DNA of 64,000 nucleotides from Pristionchus mayeri (lineage: Eukaryota; Nematoda; Chromadorea; Rhabditida; Neodiplogasteridae), in the NCBI GenBank assembly GCA_036245805.1, contig BTRK01000001.1:29953087-30017086 (forward strand), given 5' to 3'. Of this stretch, positions 37,472 through 50,092 are shown piece after piece. Every line of letters begins with the position of its first letter. Position 1 is the stretch's first letter. The position numbers and the translations under genes were made by a program. The notes below the pieces were generated by a model. The model searched no databases. It saw nothing but the letters and a program-made list of their open reading frames with translations, and was not told where the DNA came from.

Positions 37472-38175
37472 CTTGAGTCGTTCCTGACAATGAAATGATC
37501 TTAGAATGGAGGAGTTCACTTCTCGAGAATAGATTTAGAAAAGAAATACACAAATATGATACAAATTTCAGTGTCCTACACTGGAGAGTAAGCAAGAGAA
37601 AATTGCGAATAAATGAGGAGGGAGAGAAGATGAGGAAGGAAGGGACGAATGAGTGAGACTGCTAAACTGGGTGTATTTATACAGTGATTACAATCTATCC
37701 AAGTAACCGACCCTCTTCCATTTATGGTCGGAAGCATCCGAGTGGGTATTACGTCTCCAGGTTGTAAAGCCAGTATACTAGTCAAGGAGTCTTCCGATTC
37801 TTTCTTTATGACCCTCAAAAGCGACCACAGGGCATTCAAGTGAGATGATCTTTACGGACGAAAAATAAGTGGAAATATGGAGAGATAGAGAGGGAAATGT
37901 TTTGATTTTCAAGAGAATCACCTTTCCACATAAGGAAACCGTTCATACCATTCTTCAGGAACTTAGTCGAGGACCACTACGAACACAGTACAAGCGGTTC
38001 ATTTCAGTCGACATCCTCAAAATCCAGTTCGGACTTTCTCGATCATCTAGCTGTTTATCGAGTTCTCACTCTGCACAATAACTGATTGAATTGCTTTTTC
38101 TCTTTCTTCCCTCTTCCCTCTTCCACCCCCCTCATTCTCCTCTCACTCGCCCGTCCCGCGCGGTCTACTCGTACA

Positions 38176-39285
38176 ATGGTCTCTCCCGCCAAGCTAAGGT
38201 TCGTCCTGTTCATCCACAAACTCACAGAATCTAAGCGCCGGGGCTATTGTAGCGGTCTAGACCATTCTACCGTGGCTGCCGAAATCTTCACTCTCTTAGT
38301 CTACAGTAACCTAACGTATCCCTCCAAGACGCTCTGCGCGCACCTCCAAGCCCGTCGCTCGAGTCGTCGACGAAGCACCCAAGAAGAAGAAGACAACGCC
38401 ATCCAAGCGTCACACCATCGCCGCCCCTTCCAAGGTGCTGTAGGGGATACTGTAGTCTTTGCGGTGGGATACTGTATCATGATACGGTATATCGATCATC
38501 ATCAGACGGGGGCTACTCCTGCGTCGTGCAAGTCGCGTGCGACCACTGCAGCAGCTGCAGCCAAGAAGGACGCCAAGGAATCCGCGATGAATGAGCAGTC
38601 GAAGAAGGGAAAGGTGACCAACACGTTCTGGTAACGATGATTTCTGGTCTTTGATGCTGCTCAGTCTCCCGCTCGTCGAGTGCCTCATGCCAAGAAGAGG
38701 GCGGAGCAGGAGCAGGATGGAAAGGCTGCTGCATCCGGGCCCGTCCGCGTGCTGCCGGTGAGCATGCGCTATGAGAAACTAACGAATTTTCACGCAAAAG
38801 TGGAAGAAAACATTATAATTCCTCATATTTTTCATTTTATTCGTTGAAAACTGAGGGTTCGAGGGTGATATTTAGTCTTTTACTCTATATATTCAGAAAC
38901 CCGCACCGACGGCTCCTCCGCTGACTCGGGACGATTCGGGCCTCTACTCGGTGAGGAGTGAGAGAAAGAATAAAGGCCGTATGTAAGGGACCTCTCCAAA
39001 ACGAACTGTATCGTGGTACACAGAAAACCATCTGTCACCGTTTCGAATCTTTGATCTTTGATCTCTACCTCAGGTCAAACTCGATCTGGGCACAATTAGA
39101 GCGCTGTGCGCGGCGCATATGGTGCAGCCGGATCGGAAGGTGCTCGTGATGAAGATCGACAAGAGCCATCTGGTTAGTATCAATCGATTTATTGATTGGT
39201 AGATCAAAATTGGCGCAATAGATCGATAATGAAGTTGTCAGTAGTTTTGATCCCCCTTTTGCAGAACCAAGGTGATGGAAATTAA
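38176..39285 (+). CDS. Gene 6: basic Ala/Lys-rich protein, copy C
   Basis: A 167-residue protein from exons 38176-38198, 38329-38434, 38506-38613, 38665-38757, 38897-38950, 39074-39172 and 39265-39285. It is a paralogue of gene 5: identical first exon (MVSPAKLR), near-identical exon 2 (RSARTSKPVARVVDEAPKK) and the shared C-terminal block LGTIRALCAAHMVQPDRK. The middle exons diverge strongly, and gene 5 has an extra intron inside the C-terminal block. Likely a nuclear or nucleic-acid-binding protein on composition only; family unknown. The exon 2 acceptor is AAG rather than CAG. Confidence 0.75.
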
Positions 39286-39522
39286 TGAAGAATGCCTGAA
39301 GGAAGACTGTCTTGTCTTCTAAATTGCGTAATAAATATTAAATTAAACAATAATATCTTGTCCATCCGATAAATTGAATGAAATTTCAATAAAAGTCATA
39401 GTAGAGAGTTCATCAGTGTCGTATTACACATTTATCAGAACCAAATCAAAGATGACGAAAATAAATCAATACTGATTGATGATAGAGGGTTAATTATGAG
39501 GGGTATGTCACAACACCAACAA

Positions 39523-40969
39523 TTACATTTGACGGCGTTTCACAATCATTCGGACTGTAGTGGGCTGAGGCGGTCTCATCACATATGGGTCGTCATCGTA
39601 GTCATATCGCTGTTCTTCAGCTCTCACTGTCACTTCGAGGCGATTTTCCTCATTGATTTCTTCCATCCTTGTCTTCCACAGTCCCCGCACGTTTTCAACT
39701 CGTTCAGTGGGCAGTTTGTAGTGCGGAATGACGAATTCGAGCTTGGGAACAGACATCGTTGCTTCTTCAATGAAGTTTTTGAGCACTGAAATGCGTTTGT
39801 TGTTTTCCAACTGTCCAACTTATTCGAAGACATTTGCTTTTAAAATTGTCTGTGAGGAGCTCCTCATTTAATAAATACTCACCATCCTTGCTATCCCATA
39901 TATCCTTGTTTTTGCAGCAGATGACAAGACGACTCAGTGAAGGGATTGTGAAAAGATGTCGAATGCATGTCCTGAAATGTTTCAGTTCGGGTATTTGCGT
40001 GACAATTCGGATAATTGTCCCTCCATTTCCTCTCCACCGGTTTTCAATCGATATAAAGTGTGAAATAAATGAGGAAACCGTATAATCGTTACTCGAAATT
40101 AGCTGTTAATTACATAGAAGAATATCTTACACGGAATAGTCAGCGAATTGAGAGTAGCCGATAACTGTCACTTCTCCAACGGTCGCACCTCAAAATTAAT
40201 ATTTTTATTAATTATCATTTACATAATTATAATTATCATAATAAAGATAGTACTCACCTCCGAGTGCCATTCTGAACTCCTCCGCACGAGGCATTATGTG
40301 ATTCGCGCAAATCTCAATTCTTCCGATCCGTGAACACCGGGCGAAAACTCGCTCAAGATAGGCAAGCATTCTAGTATCATCACGATTGTTAAGGTGAAGG
40401 TAGGCATCCGTGAACTGAAGACACGGTATTATTATACATGAAATGTGTTTATGCAACGCACCCCGCTGTTCCGATAACAGTCGAATTTGGCTGGCGCTCT
40501 GTCGATTCCGAAATAGTCGGTGAGCTTATGAGGAAAGCGAAGGTCGACACAAGACTTCGAATCAGCGACTGAGTCAATCCATTTGAACGAGTCGATCACA
40601 GGGAGGTGATGGCGGTTGGTGAGGTGAAAAGCGGAAATGTTGTGCCACCGACGGGATATCTGAAGACGAAATTCGATAGAGGGGCGAGAGTGGAAAGATC
40701 ACAGAGAAAAGGAGATCACTCTATCGCTTGAGCATGATTTGCGACTTGTTTGCGGAGGATTCTGGCATAACGCGAAGAAAATGCTCAGAGTTGTAAAAGG
40801 AATTGAGATCGTAGATTGTGCGAATATTAGCTTTAGATAAATAATAACAACAAAAATTGCTTGCCAAGCTCATATTATCGAATGATTCCACTCCGACTTT
40901 TATGATATTTCTGATGGCATCAGATGGAAGGGTGTTGAGATTAAGGTCGTCGCCAAGATAGGATGACAT
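39523..40969 (-). CDS. Gene 3: F-box-like, copy C (open frame)
   Basis: Same six exons as copy B, but exon 5 is one base shorter and stays open (CKNKDIWDSKD). About 250 residues with a divergent N-terminal F-box, presumably an SCF substrate receptor. A few amino-acid differences from B were noticed: Asn for Lys in HKISAF, Ser for Leu before FKW, and Asn for Asp in RVEDVRG. Together with gene 4 it belongs to a different F-box subfamily from genes 1 and 2. Confidence 0.78.
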
Positions 40970-41377
40970 CAGGATAGGATGCTGAAAATGCCAGAATAAA
41001 TTTGTTTATTTTTAGTAGCCGATTTGCATAGATCAAGTAAATGCGAGGAGATGAAATATGCGAGCATTTGAACAATATAAGAAGAAATTATTAAAAATTA
41101 GAAAAAAGAAGCCAGTTGAATTCGAGCGACCACGTGCTAAATAGGATGAAGAATGACGAATGATTGAATGATTTGGAAGATGAGCTGTGATAGGAACAAT
41201 TACTGGATACTTCCGACCTTTTTAGTATTTACAATGTATCTGGACATCGTAAATGGCGAGATCACCGAATTTTATGGAGCATGACCAGTTTTGTCGTACA
41301 GATCACGATTGCGTTGCGCTTATTGACCATAGGGGTGTGTAGCCAAGGTGGTAGAGATTATGGTCCCAGTAAATATT

Positions 41378-44068
41378 AGGTTGATGCAAAAGTTTCGATA
41401 CAAGGTATTTTTGGTATTATCTCGAGAATGGTTTGCCTGTATTAGATAATACTTTGGTATTATTTGAGGCACTATTAATGCACTACAATCATAGTTTCAA
41501 ATTGAATCGATCTCGAGTGGTTCATCAGAAAATTTTTTTTTCGAAAATGTGATAAATTTTCGGTATTTGGGATGCTCTGTACAAGCGTCCATTAAAACAA
41601 AACAGATGGCTTGAAATTTCCGCCATTTTGTGTCGATATTGAGTTCTGATGCATGCTTCCATTTAACACTTTACAATAGATCGTTAGTGTCTATTAGAAA
41701 AATTATGGGTCAATATAATTATAATTATTTAGCGAATTCGAATTGATTGCCATTTAGATAGAAAATCGTTGAGAGGAATGATCCCACGTTGAAACTTTCC
41801 TGTGCTCGTGATAACTCAAAAACGGTCCATTTTTAAGTCTTGGACCACTAAGTCATATTTGTAGATCTCTTCGTTAGCTTTCCAAAACTGGCCTTACTTT
41901 ACTGATTAGCATAATTCAGAGAAGAGAGGCACACCGAAATGTATTTTTCTCCAAAAATCAACCGTCCGGGTTCTGCTTACTGAGTAGCAGTATGTAGAAG
42001 CAGGATCCAAGACAAATGAAAAATACAGTTACCTCAAATCGAGTATGGGGAATCCGAATCCGCAATAAAAATCGTGTTGTAAAGAGAAAAATTTTGAGTA
42101 AATTAAAATTTAAAGTGTTTTTTCATGATTACTGTATGAAGATGACACTTTTCATCGTGTTGTAAGCGAACCTGCTTATAGACAATTTCATTACGCACAG
42201 ATTGGAAAAAAATAGCTCGCTGTAGGTCAAAAATTGACAGAGATACGGCCATTTTAAGCAGTAGGTCACTACCGCCCGTAAACATGCAAATTTCGACAAA
42301 CGAAGCGGATTGGCGTTGTCATCGGTCTCAACATCTAGTCTCAACATCTTCACCGAAATCCGCGATCAAAAATTTTTTTCTGTCGTATTGGTTCCTGCGA
42401 TTTTACAGGAGATCTGTGTCATGTAAATGTATATCCCATAAGAAAATCAGATTTTTAAAAATGATGATTTTTGAGATATGCCCCCCCAAAGCTCGATTTT
42501 GGGGGGCAAATTGTCAAATATGCTTCCATGTAGAATGTTTAATTTTTATCGCCTACGTTTCTATTAGGTTGAACAGAAAGTCTTTATCCACTGTTTTGCT
42601 CGATCACTGCTCAGTGCAGGATACCTTTGGTGTTCCCTCGCCTCTAGTCAATAACACATGACAAAGGGACTATGTGGTCAACAACTCCCCATTCCACGCC
42701 TTTCATTCTGCCACTAGTAAGACCACGATGTTTGTTCCCACGGCCTTGCACATCCGCAACGTTCTGTTATTCGTATTTCTCTCTCACACTACAATGAAGG
42801 AATAGGAACGTCAGTTGGCTGAAGTGTACGATTCATATGCCACTCACTACCAGACCATGCGCAATTGGTACCAACTCTTCGAGAAGGGGGACTTTTCCAT
42901 GGATGATCATGACCGGTCTGGGAGGCCACCCGAGCTGGATTTGGATGCGCTACGGATCGTAGTGGAATTGGATCCTTCCCAAATACCCGCGACATGGCAG
43001 CCACACTGGGGTATCGCAAAGCACCATCGTAAAATGATTGGTCTCCATTGGCAAGAAGAAGAAGCTAGGCCGTTTCATACCCCACAAATTGACCCAAGAC
43101 CAGTTTGACCACCGTGTCGACGATTCCCTTTCTCTACTCACTCTTCACGCTGGAGATCGATGGTTGGACCGTCTCATAACAGGGGTCGAGAAGTGGGTCT
43201 GCTATGAGAATCACCATAGGAGGGCACAGTGGGTGGATGTCAATGAGACCCCACAGGACGTCGCAAAGCCTGGCCTTCACCCTATGAAAATCTTGCTCTC
43301 TGCCTGGTGGGGGGTGGATGGCCCGATTTACTGGGAGCTCCTACCCGAGAAGCGGATAATTACTGAATATGTCTACACTAAACAACTACGGAATCTCAAG
43401 AAGAAATTCGCACAATCTGCCCTGAACGGCAAGAAAGTGTACTATCAACACGATAACGCCCGACCCCATGTTGCACGGCAGGTCAAGCAGGAGCTGTCCA
43501 AATAAGGCTGGATGGTTCTCCCTCATACACCGTATTCTCCTGACTTGGCCCCTTCGGATTATTGGTTGTTCTCGGATCTGACCCGTCATCTCGATCAGAG
43601 ATCCTTCATTTCCCGTGGGGCGATCGAGGCCGCACTCAAGCAATATTTTAATTCGCGCCGAGATGGGTTCTATAAGGAGGGAATCCATAAGTTGCCTGAA
43701 CGTTGGAGATTTGTCGTAGATAACAATGTGCATATGTTTGATTTTGCTCTTGTGCTTTATTGTCAGAAGAAGGGAAATAAAAAGTGGATAAAGACTTTCT
43801 ATTCAACCTAATAATTGGCCGAAAACACTTCAGAAAAAAAGTTTGAGAATTATCGAATTTTTAGCCATCCGTGTACCCCTGCATAGTTCTCACGTTCTCT
43901 CGTGGAGGGTCTCTTAAATGACTGGTTGATCATATGTGCCCATAAGTGCGCTATGAAGAGTACACATATACTAATATCCTACAAAAATGCACGAGAGAAT
44001 TCCTAAAGGCTGAAGCAAGTTATGTCTCAAAATCGTGAAAACGTATCGAATCTTTTGCATCAACCTAA
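41378..44068. mobile_element. Non-autonomous mariner-like element, copy C, interrupted by a mariner
   Basis: Same element as 85-1527, with TTAGGTTG termini and TA flanks. It is split at 42562 by the 1248 bp mariner at 42564-43811, giving a nested insertion. In copies A and B the corresponding site reads straight through with a single TA, which is the empty site. Confidence 0.85.
42564..43811 (+). mobile_element. mariner element (DD34D), inactivated
   Basis: A 1248 bp element with about 28 bp inverted repeats, TTAGGTTGAACAGAAAG at the left and its near-exact complement at the right. It is flanked by TA at 42562-42563 and 43812-43813. The transposase is on the plus strand: recognition-domain part near 42795-43060, catalytic part near 43038-43811. 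Visible mariner motifs are ITGVEKW, YYQHDNARPH and SPDLAPSDYWLF. The gene is broken by a stop three codons after the first ATG (42794), a frameshift near 43040 and a TAA at 43503-43505. The Asp expected in the TGDEKW motif is Val, so even the uninterrupted frame should lack catalysis. Confidence 0.93.
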
Positions 44069-44361
44069 TACATTTCGCTTAAAGCGTTTGTGTACTTTAC
44101 AGTTTACTGTAGTTGTAATGCCAATCCACATGGCTCACCGGATTGATTCATGTAGACCGACCTCTAACAAGAATAGCACAAGCATGTTCTTTATCGAAAA
44201 CGTTTATTGCAAAGTGTTAACAATCAAGAGAAAATAATATCGCGTCTTCAATTTTTCGGTTATTGATTTCGGTAGTCATATTTTTTTCGAAATTTCATTG
44301 CACATCTAATCGGAATAATTGCAAATTTCAAACTGACTTAAATAAATGGAATGTTTTAAAG

Positions 44362-46466
44362 TTAGCATCGTTTGTACAAAAATTTGTTTCTGATGTGAAT
44401 AGTATCATTTAAGATCGTTCTTTCAACGTAGAGTCTTGTCCCATTATACTCCAGTACGCACTCAGCCCCGAAATACGTGGGCAATGATAGAGCGAAGACG
44501 TTGGTGACCTGAAAATTATTTTATTATTCTAACAATAGGTGCTTCTTATGGACTTGAAATGCCTACTTGAGCATTCGTATGCACTATCTGCAACACTTAT
44601 GCAACACTAACCCCCTCAACTTCGGTAATTGTCTCGTAGCCTCGCTCTGTCCATCCGATTCCCAACAGATTCAGGAAATCTTCGAGAACACTTCTCGAAA
44701 CCTTCGTTGTCAGAAATTGTGGATGGTTCTGTGAGGCGATAATCTGAGAAAAAGAATCGAGTAGAAATATAATTGATCTTTGTGCCAAAATGCGCGTTTT
44801 AATCGGTGGAATAAAGTGATGGACGCGATTTTACCGAAGAAAATGCTTAGTTATGATATAGATGGAGGTTTATCACGTCATTTGGAATACAAGATTCCAA
44901 TTTATGAACATAGCGAACCTTGAGTGTATCTGCAAGAGTCGTGGGCGAGTATACGTAAAATGGGCAATTATTCAGCGTGTGCCCTCTTCTCATGAGTTCA
45001 ATCAAATCCTCTTCAGTCATATCGGTATTTTCACCCTGAAAGTTGTATGCTAAATCGATGAAACTTCTGCAGTTTAGGTTAAAAGGTTAGTTCGCTCGTG
45101 TATTAAAGTAATCGCATTTTCCTATTAAAACAAGGTGTTAGCAACTTTCACAGAAATATAGTGCACAACAATCACCGTAACACAACTCCAAATTTTTATT
45201 GGCCGAGAGAATTGTCTGAGAAAGTCGACTTGTGCGGAAATATAGAACATCAGATCAAGCTGATTAGTCTTCAGGCTTAGAATAAATTTGCGAATGCTGC
45301 AAATATATTACAGCTTTTTTTTAAATTCAAGACTTTTCGGAATGAAAAACAACTCGCCTGTTATTGTCTTCTCCATGATACACTGTAACCATACTGAAAG
45401 AGCATCTTTCTATAATATTCTCCACCAATTCCATTGCTTCAATATCAAATGATGTCTAAATACATATCATGTAAATTTCATGAAATATTATCATGTTGAC
45501 GGTAAACAATCATATTACCAGGCCTATTATCATCTCCTTCCAAAATGCTTTCTTGAAGAGCCGCTTCCAAACACAGGCAAATTTCTTGATTTTCTCAATA
45601 TCCCCTCTCACGATAATCTCTTTTCCGACAGAGACTTGGAAGGTTTGGAGGTATATCTGAAATATATTCTGATCCGATGAACGAAAACAACATTACAGAA
45701 GGAGTGTCAGCAAAGTTGAACTTTTGACGCTGTCATAACCATGGCCGAGCTTTTCGAAATAGTGAACTGTTCTCGCTCAGAGCTAGAGCTATAAATAGTA
45801 TTGATTATTCTCATTATCTCTAATTCACTCTCGCTTGTAACTGACGGCTATACTCCCTTTGTCATCTAGATATGACATCGTAATTATTATGATTCTAATT
45901 TTCCCTGTAACATCTATTTTATACCTCTGCACTGTCGCATGATAAAGAATTATTATAATTAACCATGAGACATTAAAATCATATCTTTATTTTGAACCGA
46001 GTTATCACTAGTTGGCAGAGTACCATAGGCGCTGATAGTCCTTGGTAGGCCAGGGACGTGCGGCAATTCAAATATCTCGAGGATTTGTCACAAATCTTTG
46101 GGTGGGAATCGAACCCTCAAGCTCCCGATCACATGGCGTCTGCTCTACCCCTGATATATGAGAATGATGTTGTCTACCCTCTTAGCTCGCTCTATGATCT
46201 TTGGAGGGTTGACTAGGTCATTGCTATGACAGCGTAAAAAGTTCAACTTTGCTGACACTCCTTCTTTAAAGTGTTTTCAAAACACTTAACATTCGGTGTA
46301 TATCGATATAATTCGAGAACTGCAAATCCGAGCCATTTGCGTACAGATAACTGCTGGATACCGCATTTTCGATGATCTTGCTGGAAGCTCTCAGATTGAG
46401 TCGATCACGACAATTCAGATAGGAAATGACGTCAGTGAGGAGCTCTTTAGGCATGTCGGTAAGCAT
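44362..46466 (-). CDS. F-box gene 2, copy C (open frame)
   Basis: An F-box protein of about 309 residues in seven exons, probably a substrate receptor of an SCF-type E3 ligase. The F-box (residues about 4-35, with RDRLNLRAS) is followed by an unassigned C-terminal region ending near VTNVFALSLP. Unlike A and B, exon 2 retains the 4 bases AGGC (45575-45578 on the plus strand), so the frame continues as KKFACVWK, matching KQFILIWK of gene 1. I saw no stop in any exon. The start is the ATG closest to the F-box, as in gene 1. Intron 1 holds a 569 bp element with tRNA-like content. This is the only potentially functional gene 2 copy in the window. Confidence 0.8.
45697..46265. mobile_element. TTAA-flanked inverted-repeat element with tRNA-like core, copy C
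   Basis: The same 569 bp insertion as in A and B, in intron 1 of F-box gene 2. It was therefore present before the triplication. TTAA lies at 46266-46269 and TTAC at 45693-45696. Confidence 0.8.
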
Positions 46467-47161
46467 TTCCCTGCATAAGATATTAGTGATTTTTGCGAAT
46501 TTAAACAAAATGAGTGTCCAAACGCACAAAAAACCTTGAAAGAGATTCTTCAAATTCAGACAAAATATTAACAAAATTCGCGTAATATGAACAAACATTA
46601 ACTTTAAACATATTCGAGGAATAGAAAAAAACGAAGTAAATTTTGCAGAGAGCAATATTCGAAAGAATGAGTAAATGGCATAGGCAATTGGGTAGGAAAA
46701 GATTGAATTATATCTCCTCGGCAGCACCCGATGTGAATGAAATAGAGAACTGTCGTCTAGCCACTCCCATAAATTACCCTCTGGCATGTCTTATGTTCTC
46801 GTGGCGTTACTCATTTCGAAAATGTGCATTTTTGTAAAGCAAACAAATCAGCTTTGTATGACAATTATCTATTGCTCATTGTTGCAAAATAAGATCTTCT
46901 TCCCGCCAAGTCTTCGTTATTTGTCCGTCGGAGGCATCTGAACAAAATACCTGGATTACCCGCCCGTCGCAAGACCTATTCGCATTCCTTTACTAACTAC
47001 TATTCCTGTTCACAAAAAAAATTCGATTCGATAATTGACAAAATAAAGATAAGACCGTTTCACTGATTCTCAACGCTCGCTCCAGCCTTTAGCAGTGGGT
47101 GACTGAGGAGATGATATAGATCAAAGATCAGAATGTTTTCGCTTGCTGATCTCAAACCAAA

Positions 47162-47627
47162 GAATATTACTTTGGCATTATTTGAGGCACCATTGATACA
47201 CTATAATCTTAGTATTATATTGAATCGATCTCAATTGGTTCAATAGATAAAGCATTTAATAAAAAGCGATATTTTTGCGGTATTTTTGATAAACTATTCA
47301 ACCGTCCATAAAAACAAAACAGATGGGTTGCAAGGTCCACCCTTTCGTATCAATAGTGAGTGCGGGTGCACGCTTCCACATAACACTTTAAAAGAGATCG
47401 TTAGTCTCTCTCAGAAAAGCTATTGGGGAACACTACCGATTTCGTCCTCTAAACGTCGACAATCAGATTACTGTTTCTGATTGCCTGTTCATGCATGCCT
47501 ATAAGTGCGCTATGAAGAGCACGCATCCACAACTATCATACAAAAATGAAAGAGAGAATTGCTAAAAGCTGAAGCAAGTTATGGCTCGAAAACTTAAAAA
47601 CGTATCGAAAATTATGAATCAACCTAA
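47162..47627. mobile_element. 5'-truncated mariner-like element, copy C
   Basis: Copy C counterpart of 4622-5087, with near-identical sequence. Confidence 0.7.
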
Positions 47628-48470
47628 TATACTATCCAAACTATGTTTAACCTGACCGCTGGGGTCCAAACATGATCATATTTTTGACCATTTGTCGATA
47701 TATCATCTCCGAACCGCTCTAGAGCTCAAGAAGCGATTGAAATGCATCAACGGAGATTGGTGAAAAAATAGACGACTAAGAAAGGGGCGGAGCTAATTTC
47801 GACCTCCTCCCAGTAAAATTGCCAAAATTTTGAGCAGAGCATCGCCCTTTTTCGGTTGCGCCTTACCCCAGGAAGGGACGACGGACGGTCGCTGCCAGCG
47901 CGCCCGTTCATAGAAGCAACTGCTCTCTACAAGCGCCGGGGCAGAAACAGGCGCACAAGAGGGAGGAGGATAACGAGAGAATGCACTCCGCACTCCCTCC
48001 TAATGAGTGCATCGCGGATTGGTTTGTTTTGAAGCACAAATCAATGAAACAATATTTATCGATTTCCCCGTATGTATTTGTTCGATGAGAGCGCCAAATC
48101 AGCGTTTTCCAGCGTTTTCGCTACTTAATTATCGTATGCTGACCTATTTAGCGATAACTTTGTCCAACTGGCCAGGGCTCATTTAAAGGGAATGGAAAAA
48201 GCCTCCGAATTAGTTTTTTTATCGAGTGATTTGGTTGCCAATGAAGCTTGTGCTCTCTAAATCTCGCTTTCGAGGGAAAAAAGTGTCCGTGCAAAGTGGG
48301 CAGAGCTTGCGGGGTCTGAGCATATGCATACTGCACTAGTCGACTGATAACCTTCCGGATGTGAACCAAAACTAGTATCATTCGCAAGTATTTTCACAGC
48401 AGGTTGCCACAATGTAAAAGTCATTTTCGGAAATACTGCACATGAGTACTATGGCTCTCATCAGGAAGGT

Positions 48471-48618
48471 GGCACTTCTTAGCTTTCTGGACACCCCTCC
48501 CCCTCATTTCATATCGCCGCCATCATTGATGGGATGAGCGACAGAAAATCAAGGAATGTCACCTCGAAAAGAGTGGGTAAATGAGGAAGAGGGGGTGGGC
48601 AATTATCCAAGAAGTGCC
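48471..48618. mobile_element. hAT-like MITE, copy C
   Basis: Copy C counterpart of the 5932-6079 element. Confidence 0.65.
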
Positions 48619-48983
48619 AAGAAGGTAATCATCCGACCGTGTGCCGCCTACCCTGCAGGTGCTTCCTCATCTGGAAGAGAGTAGCTGCGGGAGCGAACAT
48701 GTTCCAGGAATCCTCACTGCATTCCACAAGGTGTTTTGTTTTTGTTTTTGTTATGTTGTTGTTGTTGTTTTTGTTTTTAATATAAGTATTATTCCAATAG
48801 AATATGAATTTGCTTTATAAAAATTTTATCGCGAAATTTCTAAAACAAAATGTATGTCACAACTAAAACAAACATAAAACTAGTTTGTTCGACCCAGAGC
48901 AGGTTAAGTTTCACATTATGCAATGATAGGTTCAATAAAATTATATTGACATTTCTAAATATCGAAGGAAGAAGATTTTATGG

Positions 48984-49507
48984 TTACTTAATCGGGAAGA
49001 AATTAAAATTATAGAGGCCTGAATACCTTAATTTTAGTTACTTGCAATTGAGCCTTTTGTCCATTGAAAAACGTACCAAACTTATCCAGAAATTCTTAAT
49101 AAATGCTTTCTTGAATAGTAACTTCCAAATGAGAATAAATTGCTTGATTTTATCCATATCTCCTCGAATGCGGATATCACGATCTATTGACACTCTGCAT
49201 ATTTGGCCTTTCTGAAAGAGATTCTGATCGAATTTGAATAAACAAGATAACATCAAAACGTATTCTAAAAAATATGATGGTGTGTATATTTCTGCTAAAA
49301 TTGATAATGCTTGCGTCAATGATATTTTGATCATCAGAACTCATCACTAACCTTCTTAATGCTCACATCAGGATCATTCACGTAGAGATAACTGGTGAAT
49401 ACTGCATTTCCCATTACCCTACTGGAAGCTCTCAAGTTCAGTCGATCTCGACAATTTAGGTAGGATATAACGTCGTTGAGAAGCTCTTTAGGCAACTCGA
49501 GAAGCAT
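48984..49507 (-). pseudogene. F-box gene 1, copy C (internal deletion)
   Basis: Only exons 1 and 2 and the first bases of exon 3 survive, fused to the last about 25 bases of exon 7. About 1.28 kb between positions equivalent to 6469 and 7748 of copy A is missing. Both breakpoints share TTAT, so a short-homology deletion is likely. The fusion is out of the exon 7 frame and the product would end shortly after. The F-box itself is still encoded, so a truncated F-box-only peptide cannot be excluded. Confidence 0.9.
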
Positions 49508-50092
49508 TTTCCTAAATATGATTTTAACGATTTATAAATTATGATACCAAAAGAGTGAACTGACGTAAATGAGAAAAAAAATGAGGACTTGGACGAACAT
49601 CAACAAAACTCAAATCGAGACTAAAAAATGAACAAAATTGGTAGATCAAATTAAATTTCTAAAAGCTATGTAAAAAGAGCTTTCCTTCTGGTCGGCAGCA
49701 CCCGATTTGCGTGAAATAGAGAAGCGGCGTCTATCCACGCCCACAAATTACCCCTGGCATTCCTTCTGTTGGATCTCTTACATAACTCATTTTCGAAAAT
49801 GTATATCGATGATATTAGGTAAGAAAATCAGTTTTGAATGACATTTATCGATTGCTCATTGTTGCAAAACAACATCTTCTTCCCGCCGAGTCTTCGCTAC
49901 CTATCCGTCGGAGGCATCTGAATGCAATGCATGGAAAAAATACTAGAAAGAGGAGAACAAAGCAGGGCGGCAACCGGTAGATAATGTCTACGACCATTTC
50001 GGCACAAAGAATACTAAAAAATCAATGAATTTGTGTTAATACTATCCTGGCCTATAGTTAAGATAAACTACAATTAAACAGTGTACGTCATT

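Noticed and set aside
38176..39285. Naming genes 5/6 as histone H1 or borealin
   Set aside because: Only the composition is H1-like. There is no winged-helix globular domain, and the C-terminal block does not match a family I can recall with confidence.
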